A stretch of DNA of 64,000 bases from Martelella radicis (GCF_014196625.1 NZ_JACIDZ010000008.1:124001-188000), one strand, 5' to 3'. Shown: positions 28,746 to 37,376, counted from the first letter of the stretch. Notes: a model not told the origin generated them from the letters alone. Numbers and translations: made by a program.

Positions 28746-29279
28746 TCAGGCGGCGTTCGCCAGCGCGCGGGGCTCCGGCACGGTGATGGTCACCATATGC
28801 TCGGTATCGTGATGCCCGTCGAAATGGGTGTCGCGCTCGTAATGCGGCTCGTCGGTCAGCTCGCCGCCAAGCGCGCGCGTGAAGCTCTTGAACAGGCCCC
28901 AGGAGGCGTCGTTGTCCTCGGTAATGGTCGTCTTCAGATGGGTGATGTCGTCGCAGACATCGCGTTCGATCAGTTCGAACAACATCTTCTTGCCGAGACC
29001 AAGGCCGCGCGCCTTTTCGCCGACGGCGACCTGCCAGACGAACAATTCCTGCTTGGCGGGAATGAGGTGGCCGGAAATCCAGCCGACGATCTCGCCGTCG
29101 AGTTCGGCGACCACGCAGGTGTCGGAAAAATGTTCCGCCTGAATGAGATTGCAGTACATCGAGTTTTCATCGAGCGGTTTGCAGCTCTTCACGAGCGACC
29201 AGATCTGGGCCCCGTCCGCTGCAGTGGGCTTGCGCAGGCGGGGCATGCTGGATCGGGGCTTGGCAACATTCCGGGACAT
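28746..29279 (-). CDS. ectA: L-2,4-diaminobutyric acid acetyltransferase
   Basis: 177 residues, a GNAT protein. The acetyl-CoA loop is VAVGEKARGLGLGKKML, with the family-specific LRKPTAADGAQIWSLVKSC and LDENSMYCNLIQAEHF upstream. It acetylates diaminobutyrate at the gamma-amino group. I start it at 29279 (MSRNVAKPR), which has GAGGT 6 bases upstream; the in-frame ATG at 29297 lies inside the predicted operator. It is the first gene of the operon. Confidence 0.95.
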   Translation of the reverse strand: MSRNVAKPRSSMPRLRKPTAADGAQIWSLVKSCKPLDENSMYCNLIQAEHFSDTCVVAELDGEIVGWISGHLIPAKQELFVWQVAVGEKARGLGLGKKMLFELIERDVCDDITHLKTTITEDNDASWGLFKSFTRALGGELTDEPHYERDTHFDGHHDTEHMVTITVPEPRALANAA

Positions 29280-29296
29280 CGTATGACCTCGTTTCA

Positions 29297-29320
29297 ATTA
29301 GTTAGGCTTCCTAAGTAAAT
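29297..29320. promoter_or_regulatory. Candidate EctR operator at the ectA promoter
   Basis: A pseudo-palindrome with left arm ATTAGTTAGG (29297-29306), spacer CTT and right arm CCTAAGTAAAT (29310-29320); the arms pair over about eight of ten positions. It covers the predicted -10 box and start point of ectA and lies between the divergent ectA and ectR genes, the position expected for repression by a MarR-type EctR. Confidence 0.6.
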
Positions 29321-29340
29321 AACTCTGCCGGAAACATCAA
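29312..29340 (-). promoter_or_regulatory. Candidate ectA promoter
   Basis: Read on the minus strand: -35 TTGATG (complement of 29335-29340), a 17-base spacer, -10 TACTTA (complement of 29312-29317). The start point would fall near 29305, giving a leader of about 26 bases to the ATG at 29279. The -10 box lies within the operator-like dyad. Confidence 0.5.
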
Positions 29341-29440
29341 CCCTTAGGTTGGCATCGTCACAAAACCATAAAAATAAGCAAAAACAGCAAAATCAGCCGA
29401 AAGCCTAGGAATCTCAAGGGCCTTGGAAGATTCATTATGG

Positions 29441-29452
29441 CTAATTATTTAG
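29441..29452. promoter_or_regulatory. Possible second MarR-type site near ectR
   Basis: CTAATTATTTAG is a short AT-rich dyad with the same CTAA...TTAG half-sites as the ectA operator. It lies 50 bases before the ectR ATG, just upstream of a possible ectR -35 TTGAAG (29468-29473) and -10 AATAAT (29490-29495). The latter would start transcription at or near the ATG. The match is short and could be chance. Confidence 0.3.
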
Positions 29453-29501
29453 GGCGATTTTTTGCTGTTGAAGGCATTTTCCTTCGTGCAATAATAGAGA
29501 C

Positions 29502-30002
29502 ATGACGACGACACCCGTTGACCGCGTTGATCAGAGCCTGATCGCACTCAGGCGGATTCTCCGCGCCACAGAAAATTATGAACGCGATCTGGCGCAGTCG
29601 GCCCGGCTGACGCCGGCGCAGTTGCGCGTGCTGCAGATCGTGGAGGAGCGCGGCAGCGTGACGCCGAAGGCGCTGGCAACCCAGATGGGCATCCGCCAGG
29701 CCTCCGTCACCACGCTGGTCGACAAGCTTGTCACGCGCGGCATGGTGGAGCGGGTGCCGTCGAAGACCGACCGGCGCCAGACCAATGTCACCGTCACCGA
29801 TGCCGGTCGCGCCATGGTCGAAAGCGCGCCGGATGCCCTCCAGCAGCGCTACGTGCAAGCGTTCGAATCGCTGAAGGACTGGGAGCAGGCTCAGCTCATT
29901 GCCTCGCTTGAGCGCGTTGCCACCATGCTGGATGCCGAGGGAATCGACGCCTCTCCGGTGCTGGCGACGGGCGAGCTTCATGCGGAAAAGCGCCCGCGCT
30001 AG
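29502..30002 (+). CDS. ectR: MarR-family regulator of ectoine synthesis (EctR-like)
   Basis: 166 residues with a MarR winged helix: RLTPAQLRVLQIVEERGSVTPKALATQ, the recognition helix MGIRQASVTTLVDKL and wing VERVPSKTDRRQTNVTVTDAG. Divergent from ectA with a 222-base gap, the standard place of EctR1, which represses ect genes at low salinity. A pseudo-palindrome over the ectA -10 box fits this role. The identification as EctR is by family and position. Confidence 0.88.
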   Translation: MTTTPVDRVDQSLIALRRILRATENYERDLAQSARLTPAQLRVLQIVEERGSVTPKALATQMGIRQASVTTLVDKLVTRGMVERVPSKTDRRQTNVTVTDAGRAMVESAPDALQQRYVQAFESLKDWEQAQLIASLERVATMLDAEGIDASPVLATGELHAEKRPR

Positions 30003-30112
30003 CGCGGGGCATTTGTCCTAGACAATGTGAACTTCCAGAACACCGAATGCGTCGGGGCGCCGGATCAATCGCGCCGCCCTGCGACCAAATAGCGCTGCGG
30101 TTGCAATAAAAC

Positions 30113-30140
30113 TTGACCAAAAAAATCACGTTAATATAAA
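30113..30140 (+). promoter_or_regulatory. Promoter of the iron-complex ABC operon with an embedded IRO-type box
   Basis: -35 TTGACC (30113-30118), 16-base spacer, -10 TATAAA (30135-30140), 34 bases before the ATG at 30175. TGA-N9-TCA (30114-30128) overlaps the -35 and spacer. TGA-N9-TCA is the reported core of the iron-responsive IRO box bound by RirA in Rhizobiales, so iron-dependent repression is a reasonable inference. Confidence 0.6.
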
Positions 30141-30174
30141 AGTTCCTACCTGCCATTTGTCAAAGGAGCTTTTC

Positions 30175-31257
30175 ATGAAGACCGTCATGCCGCTCGGCAT
30201 CGCTTCCCTCATCCTGGCCGGCGCAAGCGCTGTCCATGCCGATCCGATCGAAATCACCGACCAGGCCGGCAGGGAGGTGGTTCTGGAAAAGCCCGCCGAG
30301 CGCGTCGCCTCCATCCCGATGCCGATGGCCTCGACGCTGATCGCGATCGATGGCGGCGTCGAAAAGCAGGTCGGCATGAACCCGGTTGCCAAACAGGCCG
30401 TGCTTGACGGCATTCTCGGCAAGATCTACCCGGAGGCCAAGGACATCCCCTCCGACATCACCGCGCCGAACTTCATTCCCAATGTCGAGGAACTGGCAGC
30501 GACCAATCCCGATCTCGTCATCCAGTGGGCCGATCGCGGCAATGATCTGGTCGATCCGATCACCAATGCCGGGCTGACGACCATGCTGATCTCCTACGGC
30601 ACGGAGGAAAAGGCGCGCGAATACATGACCATGTCGGCCGTTGCCATGGGCCGCGACGACCGCATCGGTCCGCTGATCGAATGGCGCGAAGAGGTCGCCA
30701 GCGATATCGCCGACAAGGCCACCGCCATTGACGAGGCCGACAAGCCGAAGGTGCTTTACCTTCTGCGCGCCCAGGAGACGCTGAAGGCGTCGGGTGCGAA
30801 GAACAATTACAACACCTGGTACATCGAACTGACCGGCGGCAAGAGCGCGTCTGCCGATCTCGAAGCCAATGGCGTGACCATCAATCCCGAACAGATCGCC
30901 GCCTGGAACCCGGACGTCATCCTGCTCAACAATTTCGAGAGCGATATTTCGCCCGAGCGCATCTATGAGGACCCGATCCTGTCGCTCACCAATGCGGCGC
31001 AGAACCACAAGGTCTACCGCATGCCGCTCGGCGGCTATCGCTGGGACCCGCCGAACACGGAAAGCCCGCTGACCTGGATGTGGCTCGCCGAGCTCCTGCA
31101 CCCGGATGTCTTCGACTATGACCTGCGCGCAGAGATGAAGGATGCCTACGCAAAGATCTACGATTACGATCTGACCGAAGAGGACATCGACGGCATTCTC
31201 TGGACCGACCTCAATGAGGGCGCTGCCAATTACGATCAGTTCAAGGCCAAGTCATGA
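30175..31257 (+). CDS. Iron-complex ABC transporter substrate-binding protein
   Basis: 360 residues from ATG 30175, which has AAAGGAG 7 bases upstream. A signal peptide (MKTVMPLGIASLILAGASA, cleavage near VHA/D) precedes a class III (helical backbone, TroA/BtuF-like) periplasmic binding protein: ITDQAGREVVLEKPAERV, LAATNPDLVIQW and AAWNPDVILLNN. It would bind a ferric siderophore, heme or a related chelate in the periplasm. It is the first gene of a five-gene operon whose next three starts all overlap the previous stop. Confidence 0.9.
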   Translation: MKTVMPLGIASLILAGASAVHADPIEITDQAGREVVLEKPAERVASIPMPMASTLIAIDGGVEKQVGMNPVAKQAVLDGILGKIYPEAKDIPSDITAPNFIPNVEELAATNPDLVIQWADRGNDLVDPITNAGLTTMLISYGTEEKAREYMTMSAVAMGRDDRIGPLIEWREEVASDIADKATAIDEADKPKVLYLLRAQETLKASGAKNNYNTWYIELTGGKSASADLEANGVTINPEQIAAWNPDVILLNNFESDISPERIYEDPILSLTNAAQNHKVYRMPLGGYRWDPPNTESPLTWMWLAELLHPDVFDYDLRAEMKDAYAKIYDYDLTEEDIDGILWTDLNEGAANYDQFKAKS

Positions 31258-32309
31258 GCGATGTGACAGCCGGCGCCCGCCTTCATGGCGGGTCCGGCGC
31301 TCTGCGGGCCGGCGTCTTCGTCGGCCTTTTTGCAGCACTTTTCGCGGCCCTGATCTTTGCCATCGGCGCCGGGCGGTTTTCCGTCTCGCCCGGCCGGATC
31401 GCCGAGATCATCCTTGCCTGGATCGCGGCACCCACTGCGCCGCTTGAGAATATTGACGAGCGGATCGTGCTGCTGGTGCGCATGCCGCGCGTTCTGATCG
31501 CCGCCGTTTCCGGTGCGGCGTTGGCTGTCGGCGGCGCAGCACTTCAGGGTGTGTTCCGCAATCCGCTGGTCTCGCAACAGGTGCTCGGCATCAGCCAGGG
31601 GGCTGCCTTTGGTGGCGCGCTTGCCATTCTGCTCGGCTATGCCGGGGTCACGCTTTTAGGCCTGGCCTTCATCTTCGGCCTTGCAGCCCTCGTCATCGTC
31701 GGGCTTCTGGCGCGCATCAACGGGCGCACCGAGATCGTCACCGTCATTCTCTCCGGCATGGTGGTCGGCGCGCTGTTCTCCGCGCTTGTCTCGGTGGTGC
31801 AGTTCGTTGCCGACCCCAATACCTCGTTGCCGGCGATCGTCTACTGGCTGATGGGCTCGTTTTCGACCGCGACCTGGGCGCGCTTCTGGCTCGGGCTTCC
31901 GGGGCTCGCCGTCGGCATCGTCGCCATCTGGCTCTTTCGCTACCGGCTCAATCTTCTGGCGCTGGAAGATACCGAAGCGCGTTCGCTCGGCGTCAATCCG
32001 GACCGCGAACGCTGGTTCATCTTCATCGCCACGGCGCTGATGACGGCGACCTCGGTGGCGATCGCCGGAATCATCGGCTGGATCGGCCTCGTTATTCCCC
32101 ATGCCGCGCGCATTCTGGTGGGCGAGGATCACCGCGTGCTGATCCCCGCCTCGGCCATTCTGGGGGCCGCCTATCTCACCTTCGTCGACACGCTGGCGCG
32201 CACGCTGACCTCCGCCGAAATTCCGCTCGGCGTGCTGACGGCGCTGATCGGCGCGCCGGTCTTCGGTCTTCTTCTGCGCCGGCATTTTTCGAAGGCCAAC
32301 CAGCCATGA
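31254..32309 (+). CDS. Iron-complex ABC transporter permease (FecCD family)
   Basis: 351 residues with about nine to ten membrane helices. Family motifs: RIVLLVRMPRVLIAAVSGAALAVGGAALQGVFRNPL, and the ATPase-contacting SLGVNPDRER... region with GIIGWIGLVIPHAARILVGEDHR. It forms the homodimeric membrane channel for the binding protein at 30175. ATGA overlaps join it to both neighbours. Confidence 0.94.
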   Translation: MSDVTAGARLHGGSGALRAGVFVGLFAALFAALIFAIGAGRFSVSPGRIAEIILAWIAAPTAPLENIDERIVLLVRMPRVLIAAVSGAALAVGGAALQGVFRNPLVSQQVLGISQGAAFGGALAILLGYAGVTLLGLAFIFGLAALVIVGLLARINGRTEIVTVILSGMVVGALFSALVSVVQFVADPNTSLPAIVYWLMGSFSTATWARFWLGLPGLAVGIVAIWLFRYRLNLLALEDTEARSLGVNPDRERWFIFIATALMTATSVAIAGIIGWIGLVIPHAARILVGEDHRVLIPASAILGAAYLTFVDTLARTLTSAEIPLGVLTALIGAPVFGLLLRRHFSKANQP

Positions 32310-33064
32310 TCGGACTAGAAAACGCCAGCGTCGCCTTCGGTCACAACGTCATCTTCCGCGATGTAAGCTTCGAGGTGCCGGTCGGGCGCACCATGGCGAT
32401 CCTCGGCCCGAACGGGCGCGGCAAGACGATGCTTTTGCGCGCGCTTCTCGGTTTCCAGCCACTTGCCGGCGGAACACGGACCGCGCCGAAAATCGCCGGC
32501 TATGTGCCTCAGCACGGCGCCTCGCAGGCAAAGCTCTCCGGCCTCGACGTGGTGGTCATGGGCCACGCTGCCCAGATCGGGCTCTTCGGCCAGCCGGGCA
32601 GAGACGATATCGAGGCGGCGCAAGAGGCGCTTGAAATCGTGGGAGCTACCCATCTGTCGGGCCATCGCTATGACCGCATGTCGGGCGGTCAGCGGCAGAT
32701 GATCCTGATTGCCCGGGCGCTTGCCACCGGCTCGCCCGCACTCGTCTTCGACGAACCGACATCGGCGCTCGATCTCGGCAACCAATCGAAGACGCTCGAT
32801 CTTCTGAACATGCTGCGCGAGCGGCGCGACAAGGCGATCCTGTTCACCACCCATGATCCGAACCATGCGCTGGCCGCCGCCGATGACGTGCTGCTGATGA
32901 TGCCGGGCGGACACGAGATACACGGCCCGGTCGAGGAGATGATCGTGCCGGAGGCGTTGGCGCGGCTTTACGGCGTCGACATGCGCTGGGTGGATATGGC
33001 GGGCCCGGCCGGCGGTAGCCGCAAGGCGGTGATACCGGCCTTTGCCGGAAGGGAGTTTTCATGA
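32306..33064 (+). CDS. Iron-complex ABC transporter ATP-binding protein
   Basis: 252 residues. Walker A is ILGPNGRGKTML (Arg replaces the usual Ser/Cys before GKT), signature MSGGQRQMILIARAL, Walker B ALVFDEPTSALD, H-loop LFTTHDPNHAL. It is of the FepC/BtuD type. It overlaps both the permease and the next gene by ATGA. Confidence 0.94.
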   Translation: MIGLENASVAFGHNVIFRDVSFEVPVGRTMAILGPNGRGKTMLLRALLGFQPLAGGTRTAPKIAGYVPQHGASQAKLSGLDVVVMGHAAQIGLFGQPGRDDIEAAQEALEIVGATHLSGHRYDRMSGGQRQMILIARALATGSPALVFDEPTSALDLGNQSKTLDLLNMLRERRDKAILFTTHDPNHALAAADDVLLMMPGGHEIHGPVEEMIVPEALARLYGVDMRWVDMAGPAGGSRKAVIPAFAGREFS

Positions 33065-34365
33065 GTGTTCTCTATGTCAAATCGGCCTTTGAAGGCCCGT
33101 CCAGGACGTTTCGCGATGCGGAAGCCGAAGGGCTTTTGACCATCGTGGCGCAGGCAGATCTCCGCGCGGAACATCTCGCCGGCCATGGTGGCCTGATAAC
33201 CAGCAACCAGCTTGACCAGAATGAAATGCTGGACCTTACGGCGGCGCTCCGGGCCTTTCTCGATCGCGGCGGGCGCTGGTTCTTCAACGGGCACATGCTG
33301 CGCCCGCTGGTCGCCGGCATGGCACAGTATCGGCCGATCGCCGAGCCAAGACGGGCGGATTTCGATCTGGCCGCCGTCAATGCCCACCCGATCTTCGACG
33401 GCATCGACCTGAAAAAGCTCGAGACCAACAAGGGCGTCGCCGGTTTCTACGGTCGCGGCTGCAACCCGCCTCCGGAAGACGCCGTCATCGTCAATGGTCT
33501 CGGGCCGGAAGCCGTGCCGGTCGACTGGGTCTGGGTAAGGCCGGAAGGCGGTCGCATCTTCAGCCATGCAGGCAACGACCTCTCCACGATGGGACGCGAA
33601 TGGGACCTGCCGGCAACGCTTGCCGCGCGGATCATCGCCTGGGCCGATGGCGGCGAATGCGCCGATCCGGTCACGGCGAGCGGGATCGGCAAGTGCTATC
33701 GGGAGCGCCTGGCGGATGCAGAGGAGTATCCCGGCTTCAAAACCGCCCCGCAGGTCAAACGGCGTCTGGTGATGCCCTCTTCGGGTTGCTACTACCATAT
33801 CCGCAGCCTTGAAGGCCCCTGCTACCGCGAAATGATTGACGTGATCACAAGCCCGGAAGCGCTCGGCGAGGCTTTGCGGCCGGATGATACGCTGTGGGTG
33901 CCTTGTCGCACCCCTGCGCAGCGCATGATCGCGCAAAGGGAGGTCGTCAATCGGCACCTTTCCGCCGGCGGCACGGTGATCGCGCTCGGGGAAAGCCTGT
34001 CCCATCTCTGGCTGCCGAATGTGGCCTTCACCCAGACGCCGACAAACTGGTGGTGGTGGCTGGAGCCCGGCGCCGACCTCGGCGTTCGGATTTCAAATCC
34101 CGACCACGAACTGATGGCGGGCATCGCCGATCGCGACGTCACCTGGCATCTTCACGGATGGTTTTCGCCGCCAAGGGGCGCGGAGGTTCTGGTACGCGAT
34201 GGCGAGGGTCGCGCGATCTTCTATATCGACGAGGTCTCGACGCGAGGACGCATGATCATCTCCTCGCTTGATCCGATGTTCCATCACGGTTCGCATTTCA
34301 TGCCGGCAACGACGCGCTTTCTCGACCGGTTCATTCCCAATCTGAAGGGTTTTCTCGATGCATGA
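33061..34365 (+). CDS. Uncharacterised protein of an iron-uptake operon (two GATase-like halves)
   Basis: 434 residues, cytoplasmic (no signal peptide or membrane segment). I do not recognise the family. The N-terminal third (LVYVKS-like MSVLYVKSAFEG, GGLITSNQLDQNEMLDL, AFLDRGGRWFFNGH) has the strand-loop pattern of class I glutamine amidotransferase-like (ThuA/DJ-1) folds, and a similar pattern recurs near residues 275-325 (LWVPCRTPAQRMIAQREVV, AGGTVIALGES), suggesting an internal duplication. A Trp-rich TNWWWWLEPGADLG follows. No Cys-His catalytic pair is obvious. It overlaps the ATPase gene by ATGA and the next gene by 8 bases, so it is made with the transporter; a role in chelate processing is only a guess. 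Confidence 0.75.
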   Translation: MSVLYVKSAFEGPSRTFRDAEAEGLLTIVAQADLRAEHLAGHGGLITSNQLDQNEMLDLTAALRAFLDRGGRWFFNGHMLRPLVAGMAQYRPIAEPRRADFDLAAVNAHPIFDGIDLKKLETNKGVAGFYGRGCNPPPEDAVIVNGLGPEAVPVDWVWVRPEGGRIFSHAGNDLSTMGREWDLPATLAARIIAWADGGECADPVTASGIGKCYRERLADAEEYPGFKTAPQVKRRLVMPSSGCYYHIRSLEGPCYREMIDVITSPEALGEALRPDDTLWVPCRTPAQRMIAQREVVNRHLSAGGTVIALGESLSHLWLPNVAFTQTPTNWWWWLEPGADLGVRISNPDHELMAGIADRDVTWHLHGWFSPPRGAEVLVRDGEGRAIFYIDEVSTRGRMIISSLDPMFHHGSHFMPATTRFLDRFIPNLKGFLDA

Positions 34366-34870
34366 CACGATCACGGTCCGCGAAGGCGGCCGCGACCTCA
34401 CCTTTTCCTTCAATGACATCATGGCTTATCACGGCGGCGGTTTTCCCGGCGGCGTAGTCCATGGGTTGAAGGCCATGCAGGCGGCCTTTCCGCTGCTGGA
34501 TAACGCGCCGCCGGAGCGCCGCGAAATCTCGGTGCTGACCGCCTTCACAGGCCCTGGCGGGCGCGATGCGTTGGAAATGGTGACGCGGGCGCTGACGGAA
34601 AACAGGCTGGCCGTCTTCCGTCCGCTGGGCGGCAAGGACGTGATCACCGATCCGCCTGGGCCTTATCTGTTCCGCTTTTCCTATCGTGGAAAGACGGCGG
34701 AAGCCGTCATCAAGCCCGGCCATGTGCTGGAAGAATTCGTCCGCCTCGGCGGCAAGAAGGACAAGACGGCAGAAGAGGTTGAGCGTCACGAGGCGCTGAA
34801 GCGTGAAATGTCCGATCGGCTTTTGCCGCTGCCGGCAACGGAGATCTACACGGCGCGGCTGATCGGCTGA
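34358..34870 (+). CDS. Small uncharacterised protein with weak FmdE-like pattern
   Basis: 170 residues, cytoplasmic. The segment MAYHGGGFPGGVVHGLKAM (residues 22-40) resembles the H-G-H-x-C-P-G...G start of FmdE-type domains, followed by LTAFTGPGGRDALEMVTR and NRLAVFRPLGGKDV as FmdE proteins have their DA-x-Q and GN-L parts. Key FmdE cysteines are absent. FmdE-like proteins sometimes sit beside metal-chelate ABC transporters. It overlaps the 434-residue gene by 8 bases and ends the operon; a repeat-type hairpin element follows 100 bases downstream. Confidence 0.6.
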   Translation: MHDTITVREGGRDLTFSFNDIMAYHGGGFPGGVVHGLKAMQAAFPLLDNAPPERREISVLTAFTGPGGRDALEMVTRALTENRLAVFRPLGGKDVITDPPGPYLFRFSYRGKTAEAVIKPGHVLEEFVRLGGKKDKTAEEVERHEALKREMSDRLLPLPATEIYTARLIG

Positions 34871-34970
34871 GAGGCCTATATGAGTTGGACTCGCAACTCG
34901 AGTCTCTTACTTTATGGCGGCTCGGCATTTTGAAGGACATTTATCTGGTTCGAAGTCTCTGCCGCCAACA

Positions 34971-35103
34971 ATCTCCCCCCTTGAGGGGGAGATGTCGCGA
35001 AAGCGACAGAGGGGGGTACATGGCCGTTCCTCTGGCGCAGTGCATGTTGGGGCGCTTCACCCCCCTCTGCCCTGTCGGGCATCTCCCCCTCAAGGGGGGA
35101 GAT
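34971..35103. repeat. Compound palindromic element, copy A
   Basis: 133 bases between convergent genes. The two 23-base ends (34971-34993 and 35081-35103) are perfect inverted repeats of each other, and each is itself a hairpin (ATCTCCCCCC ... GGGGGAGAT). Inside, the left arm carries GTCGCGAAAGCGAC. A 136-base relative with identical ends is at 57652-57787. The design matches RIME-like intergenic elements of rhizobia. Both copies lie at gene 3' ends, so they may also serve as bidirectional terminators. Confidence 0.85.
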
Positions 35104-35145
35104 CGGGTTTCAATGCAGCCTACTGAACTGGGGAAGGCTGTTGCC

Positions 35146-36162
35146 TCAAACGCGCAGCAGCGTCTTGATGGCGCGGCGCTCGTCCATGGCCTTGTAGCCT
35201 TCGGCGACCTGATCAATCGGCAGTTCCAGGTCAAACACCTTGCCGGGCTGCATCTCGCTCTTCAGCACCATGTCCATCAGCTTCGGCAAGTAACGGCGCA
35301 CCGGGGCCGGACCGCCGAACAGGCGCTTTTGATGGAAGAAAAGGCCGTCGCCGGCAATGGTCACGCCATGCGGCACGCCGACAAAGCCGACGGCGCCGCC
35401 CGGACGCGCGCAGCCAAGCGCCTGATCCATGCTCTCCTGCATGCCCACGCATTCGAGCACGGCATCGGCGCCGACGCCATTGGTCATCTCCTTGATTGCG
35501 GCAACGCCTTCCTCGCCACGGGTCTCGACGATATCGGTCGCGCCGAATTCGAGGGCCAGCTTCTGCCGGCTTTCATGGCGGCTCATGGCGATGATGCGTT
35601 CGGCGCCCATCAGTTTTGCCGAAAGCACGCCCATCAGGCCAACGGCGCCGTCACCGACGACGACGGCGGTTGAGCCTTCCTTCACGCCGGCGGCTTCGGC
35701 TGCGTAATAGCCGGTGCCGAGAACGTCGGAAACGGCCAGCATATGCGGGATCTGGTCGTTGGTCGGCATGTTTTCAGTGGCGACCAGCGTGCCGTCTGCC
35801 AGCGGAACGCGGGCATAGGGCGCCTGGGCACCGGTCATGAATTCGCGCTGTTCGCAGGAAGACGGATAGCCGAAGCGGCAATGCGGGCAGGTGTTGTCGG
35901 ACAGAACGAAGGAGCCGACGACGAACTGGCCGGGCCTCACATTCCTCACCTCGCTGCCGACCTCTTCGACAACGCCGCAATATTCGTGCCCCATCGCCAT
36001 CGGCTCATCAAGCGGCTGTGCGCCGCGATAGGGCCAGAGGTCGGAGCCACAGATGCAGGTGGCCGAGAGCCTGATGATGGCGTCGGTCGGTTTGAGGATC
36101 TTCGGATCGTCGACGGTCTCGTAACGGACATCGCCGGGGGCATGCATCACGGTTCCAAGCAT
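35146..36162 (-). CDS. Zinc-dependent alcohol dehydrogenase (MDR family)
   Basis: 338 residues from ATG 36162 (MLGTVMHAPGDVRYE), with AAAGGAGAA upstream. The catalytic zinc site is CICGSDLWPYRG and MGHEYCGVVEEVG; the structural zinc loop is DNTCPHCRFGYPSSCEQ; the NAD(P) motif is VVGDGAVGLMGVLSAKLMGA. It oxidises or reduces an alcohol/aldehyde that cannot be named from sequence. It lies 20 bases downstream of the MFS gene and probably shares its transcript. The frame stays open far upstream, but that extension is the antisense of the MFS gene. Confidence 0.92.
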   Translation of the reverse strand: MLGTVMHAPGDVRYETVDDPKILKPTDAIIRLSATCICGSDLWPYRGAQPLDEPMAMGHEYCGVVEEVGSEVRNVRPGQFVVGSFVLSDNTCPHCRFGYPSSCEQREFMTGAQAPYARVPLADGTLVATENMPTNDQIPHMLAVSDVLGTGYYAAEAAGVKEGSTAVVVGDGAVGLMGVLSAKLMGAERIIAMSRHESRQKLALEFGATDIVETRGEEGVAAIKEMTNGVGADAVLECVGMQESMDQALGCARPGGAVGFVGVPHGVTIAGDGLFFHQKRLFGGPAPVRRYLPKLMDMVLKSEMQPGKVFDLELPIDQVAEGYKAMDERRAIKTLLRV

Positions 36163-36182
36163 GGTCTTCTCCTTTAATGGTT

Positions 36183-37376
36183 TCAGTGCTTGAGCAGCGA
36201 GCGGCCGCTGCCCACGAAGAGGATGGCGGCGAGCGCCATTACGATACTGCCGGCAAAGGTGGCGCCGATGCCGAACGCATCGAGCAGCAGCCCGCCGATG
36301 AGTGCCCCGAGCAGGATCGAGGCCTGGATGGCGGCAACCATCAGGCTGCCGGCCGCCTCCGGCGCATCGTCGACATTCTGCGACAGCCAGGCCATCCAGA
36401 TGATCGAGACGGCCGTGTTCATCGCGCCCCAGACCGCCAGAAGAACGGCGACCAGAACAAGCGAATGGCCGAAGGCCAGAAGTCCGAGCGTGACCGCACC
36501 CATGACCAGAGGCGGGGCGACAAGCAGGCGGCCTACATGGTCGCCGGCAAGCCTGCCCGCAAGCCAGGTGCCGATGAAACCGGCGCAACCCAGGACAAGC
36601 AGGAGGATCGAAAGCGTCGTCACACCGACGCCCGTGACCCCTTCGAGAAACGGCCGCAGATAGGTGAACATCGTGAACGCCGAGCCCCAGGTGAAGACGA
36701 TCGCGCCGAGCGCGCGCAGGAAATAGGGCCGGAACAGCACGCCGAGCAGATTGGAAAAGGTCAGTCGGCTGCGGGCGGGAAGCGCGGGAAGGGCGATGGC
36801 CTGCCAGAAGAGGTTGATGACGACGAGCGGCACCAGCACCCAGAAAACCCCGCGCCAGCCGATCAGTCCGCCGAGATAGCTGCCGATCGGTGCGGCGAAG
36901 GCGGCGGCCAGCGCCTGGCCCGTATACATGATGGCAAGCGCCTGCGGCACCTTCGCCGGCGCCACAAGCCGCATCAGCACGGCTGTCGCCAGCGACCAGA
37001 AACCGCCGATGGTGATCCCGAGCAGGGCACGCGCGGTCATCAGCACGGCAAAATTCGGCGCCAGCGCCACCATCACCAGCGAGACCAGCATCAGCGTCGT
37101 CATCACAAGCAGCACGATCTTGCGGTCGATCCGCCCTGCAACGGTTGCCGTCAACAGGCTGGCGGCAACGGCAAATAGACCCGAAACGGACACGGCCTGG
37201 CCCGTTTGCCCGGCCGTCGCGCCAAGGCCTTCCGCCATCGGGGTCAGAAGGCTCACCGGCATGAATTCGGAGGCGATCAGCATCGCGACGCACAGCGTCA
37301 TCGAGAACACCGCGCTCATGGGGTGGGCGACGGTGTCGTGGCGGACGGCATCTTTGGCTTCGTCGGTCTGGCTCAT
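36183..37376 (-). CDS. Major facilitator superfamily transporter
   Basis: 397 residues with twelve hydrophobic segments; the loop LTATVAGRIDRKIVLLVMTTL matches the G-x-L-a-D-R-x-G-R type motif of the AraJ/YdhP-like drug-sugar efflux group. It begins divergently from the LysR gene and precedes the alcohol dehydrogenase, so LysR-controlled efflux/detoxification of a small molecule is plausible. Substrate unknown. Confidence 0.88.
   Translation of the reverse strand: MSQTDEAKDAVRHDTVAHPMSAVFSMTLCVAMLIASEFMPVSLLTPMAEGLGATAGQTGQAVSVSGLFAVAASLLTATVAGRIDRKIVLLVMTTLMLVSLVMVALAPNFAVLMTARALLGITIGGFWSLATAVLMRLVAPAKVPQALAIMYTGQALAAAFAAPIGSYLGGLIGWRGVFWVLVPLVVINLFWQAIALPALPARSRLTFSNLLGVLFRPYFLRALGAIVFTWGSAFTMFTYLRPFLEGVTGVGVTTLSILLLVLGCAGFIGTWLAGRLAGDHVGRLLVAPPLVMGAVTLGLLAFGHSLVLVAVLLAVWGAMNTAVSIIWMAWLSQNVDDAPEAAGSLMVAAIQASILLGALIGGLLLDAFGIGATFAGSIVMALAAILFVGSGRSLLKH

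Noticed and set aside
26910-29318. Long plus-strand frames (323 and 460 codons) across ectA, ectB and ectC
   Set aside because: They are the antisense of the well-supported ectoine genes, show no domains and arise from GC-rich codon bias.
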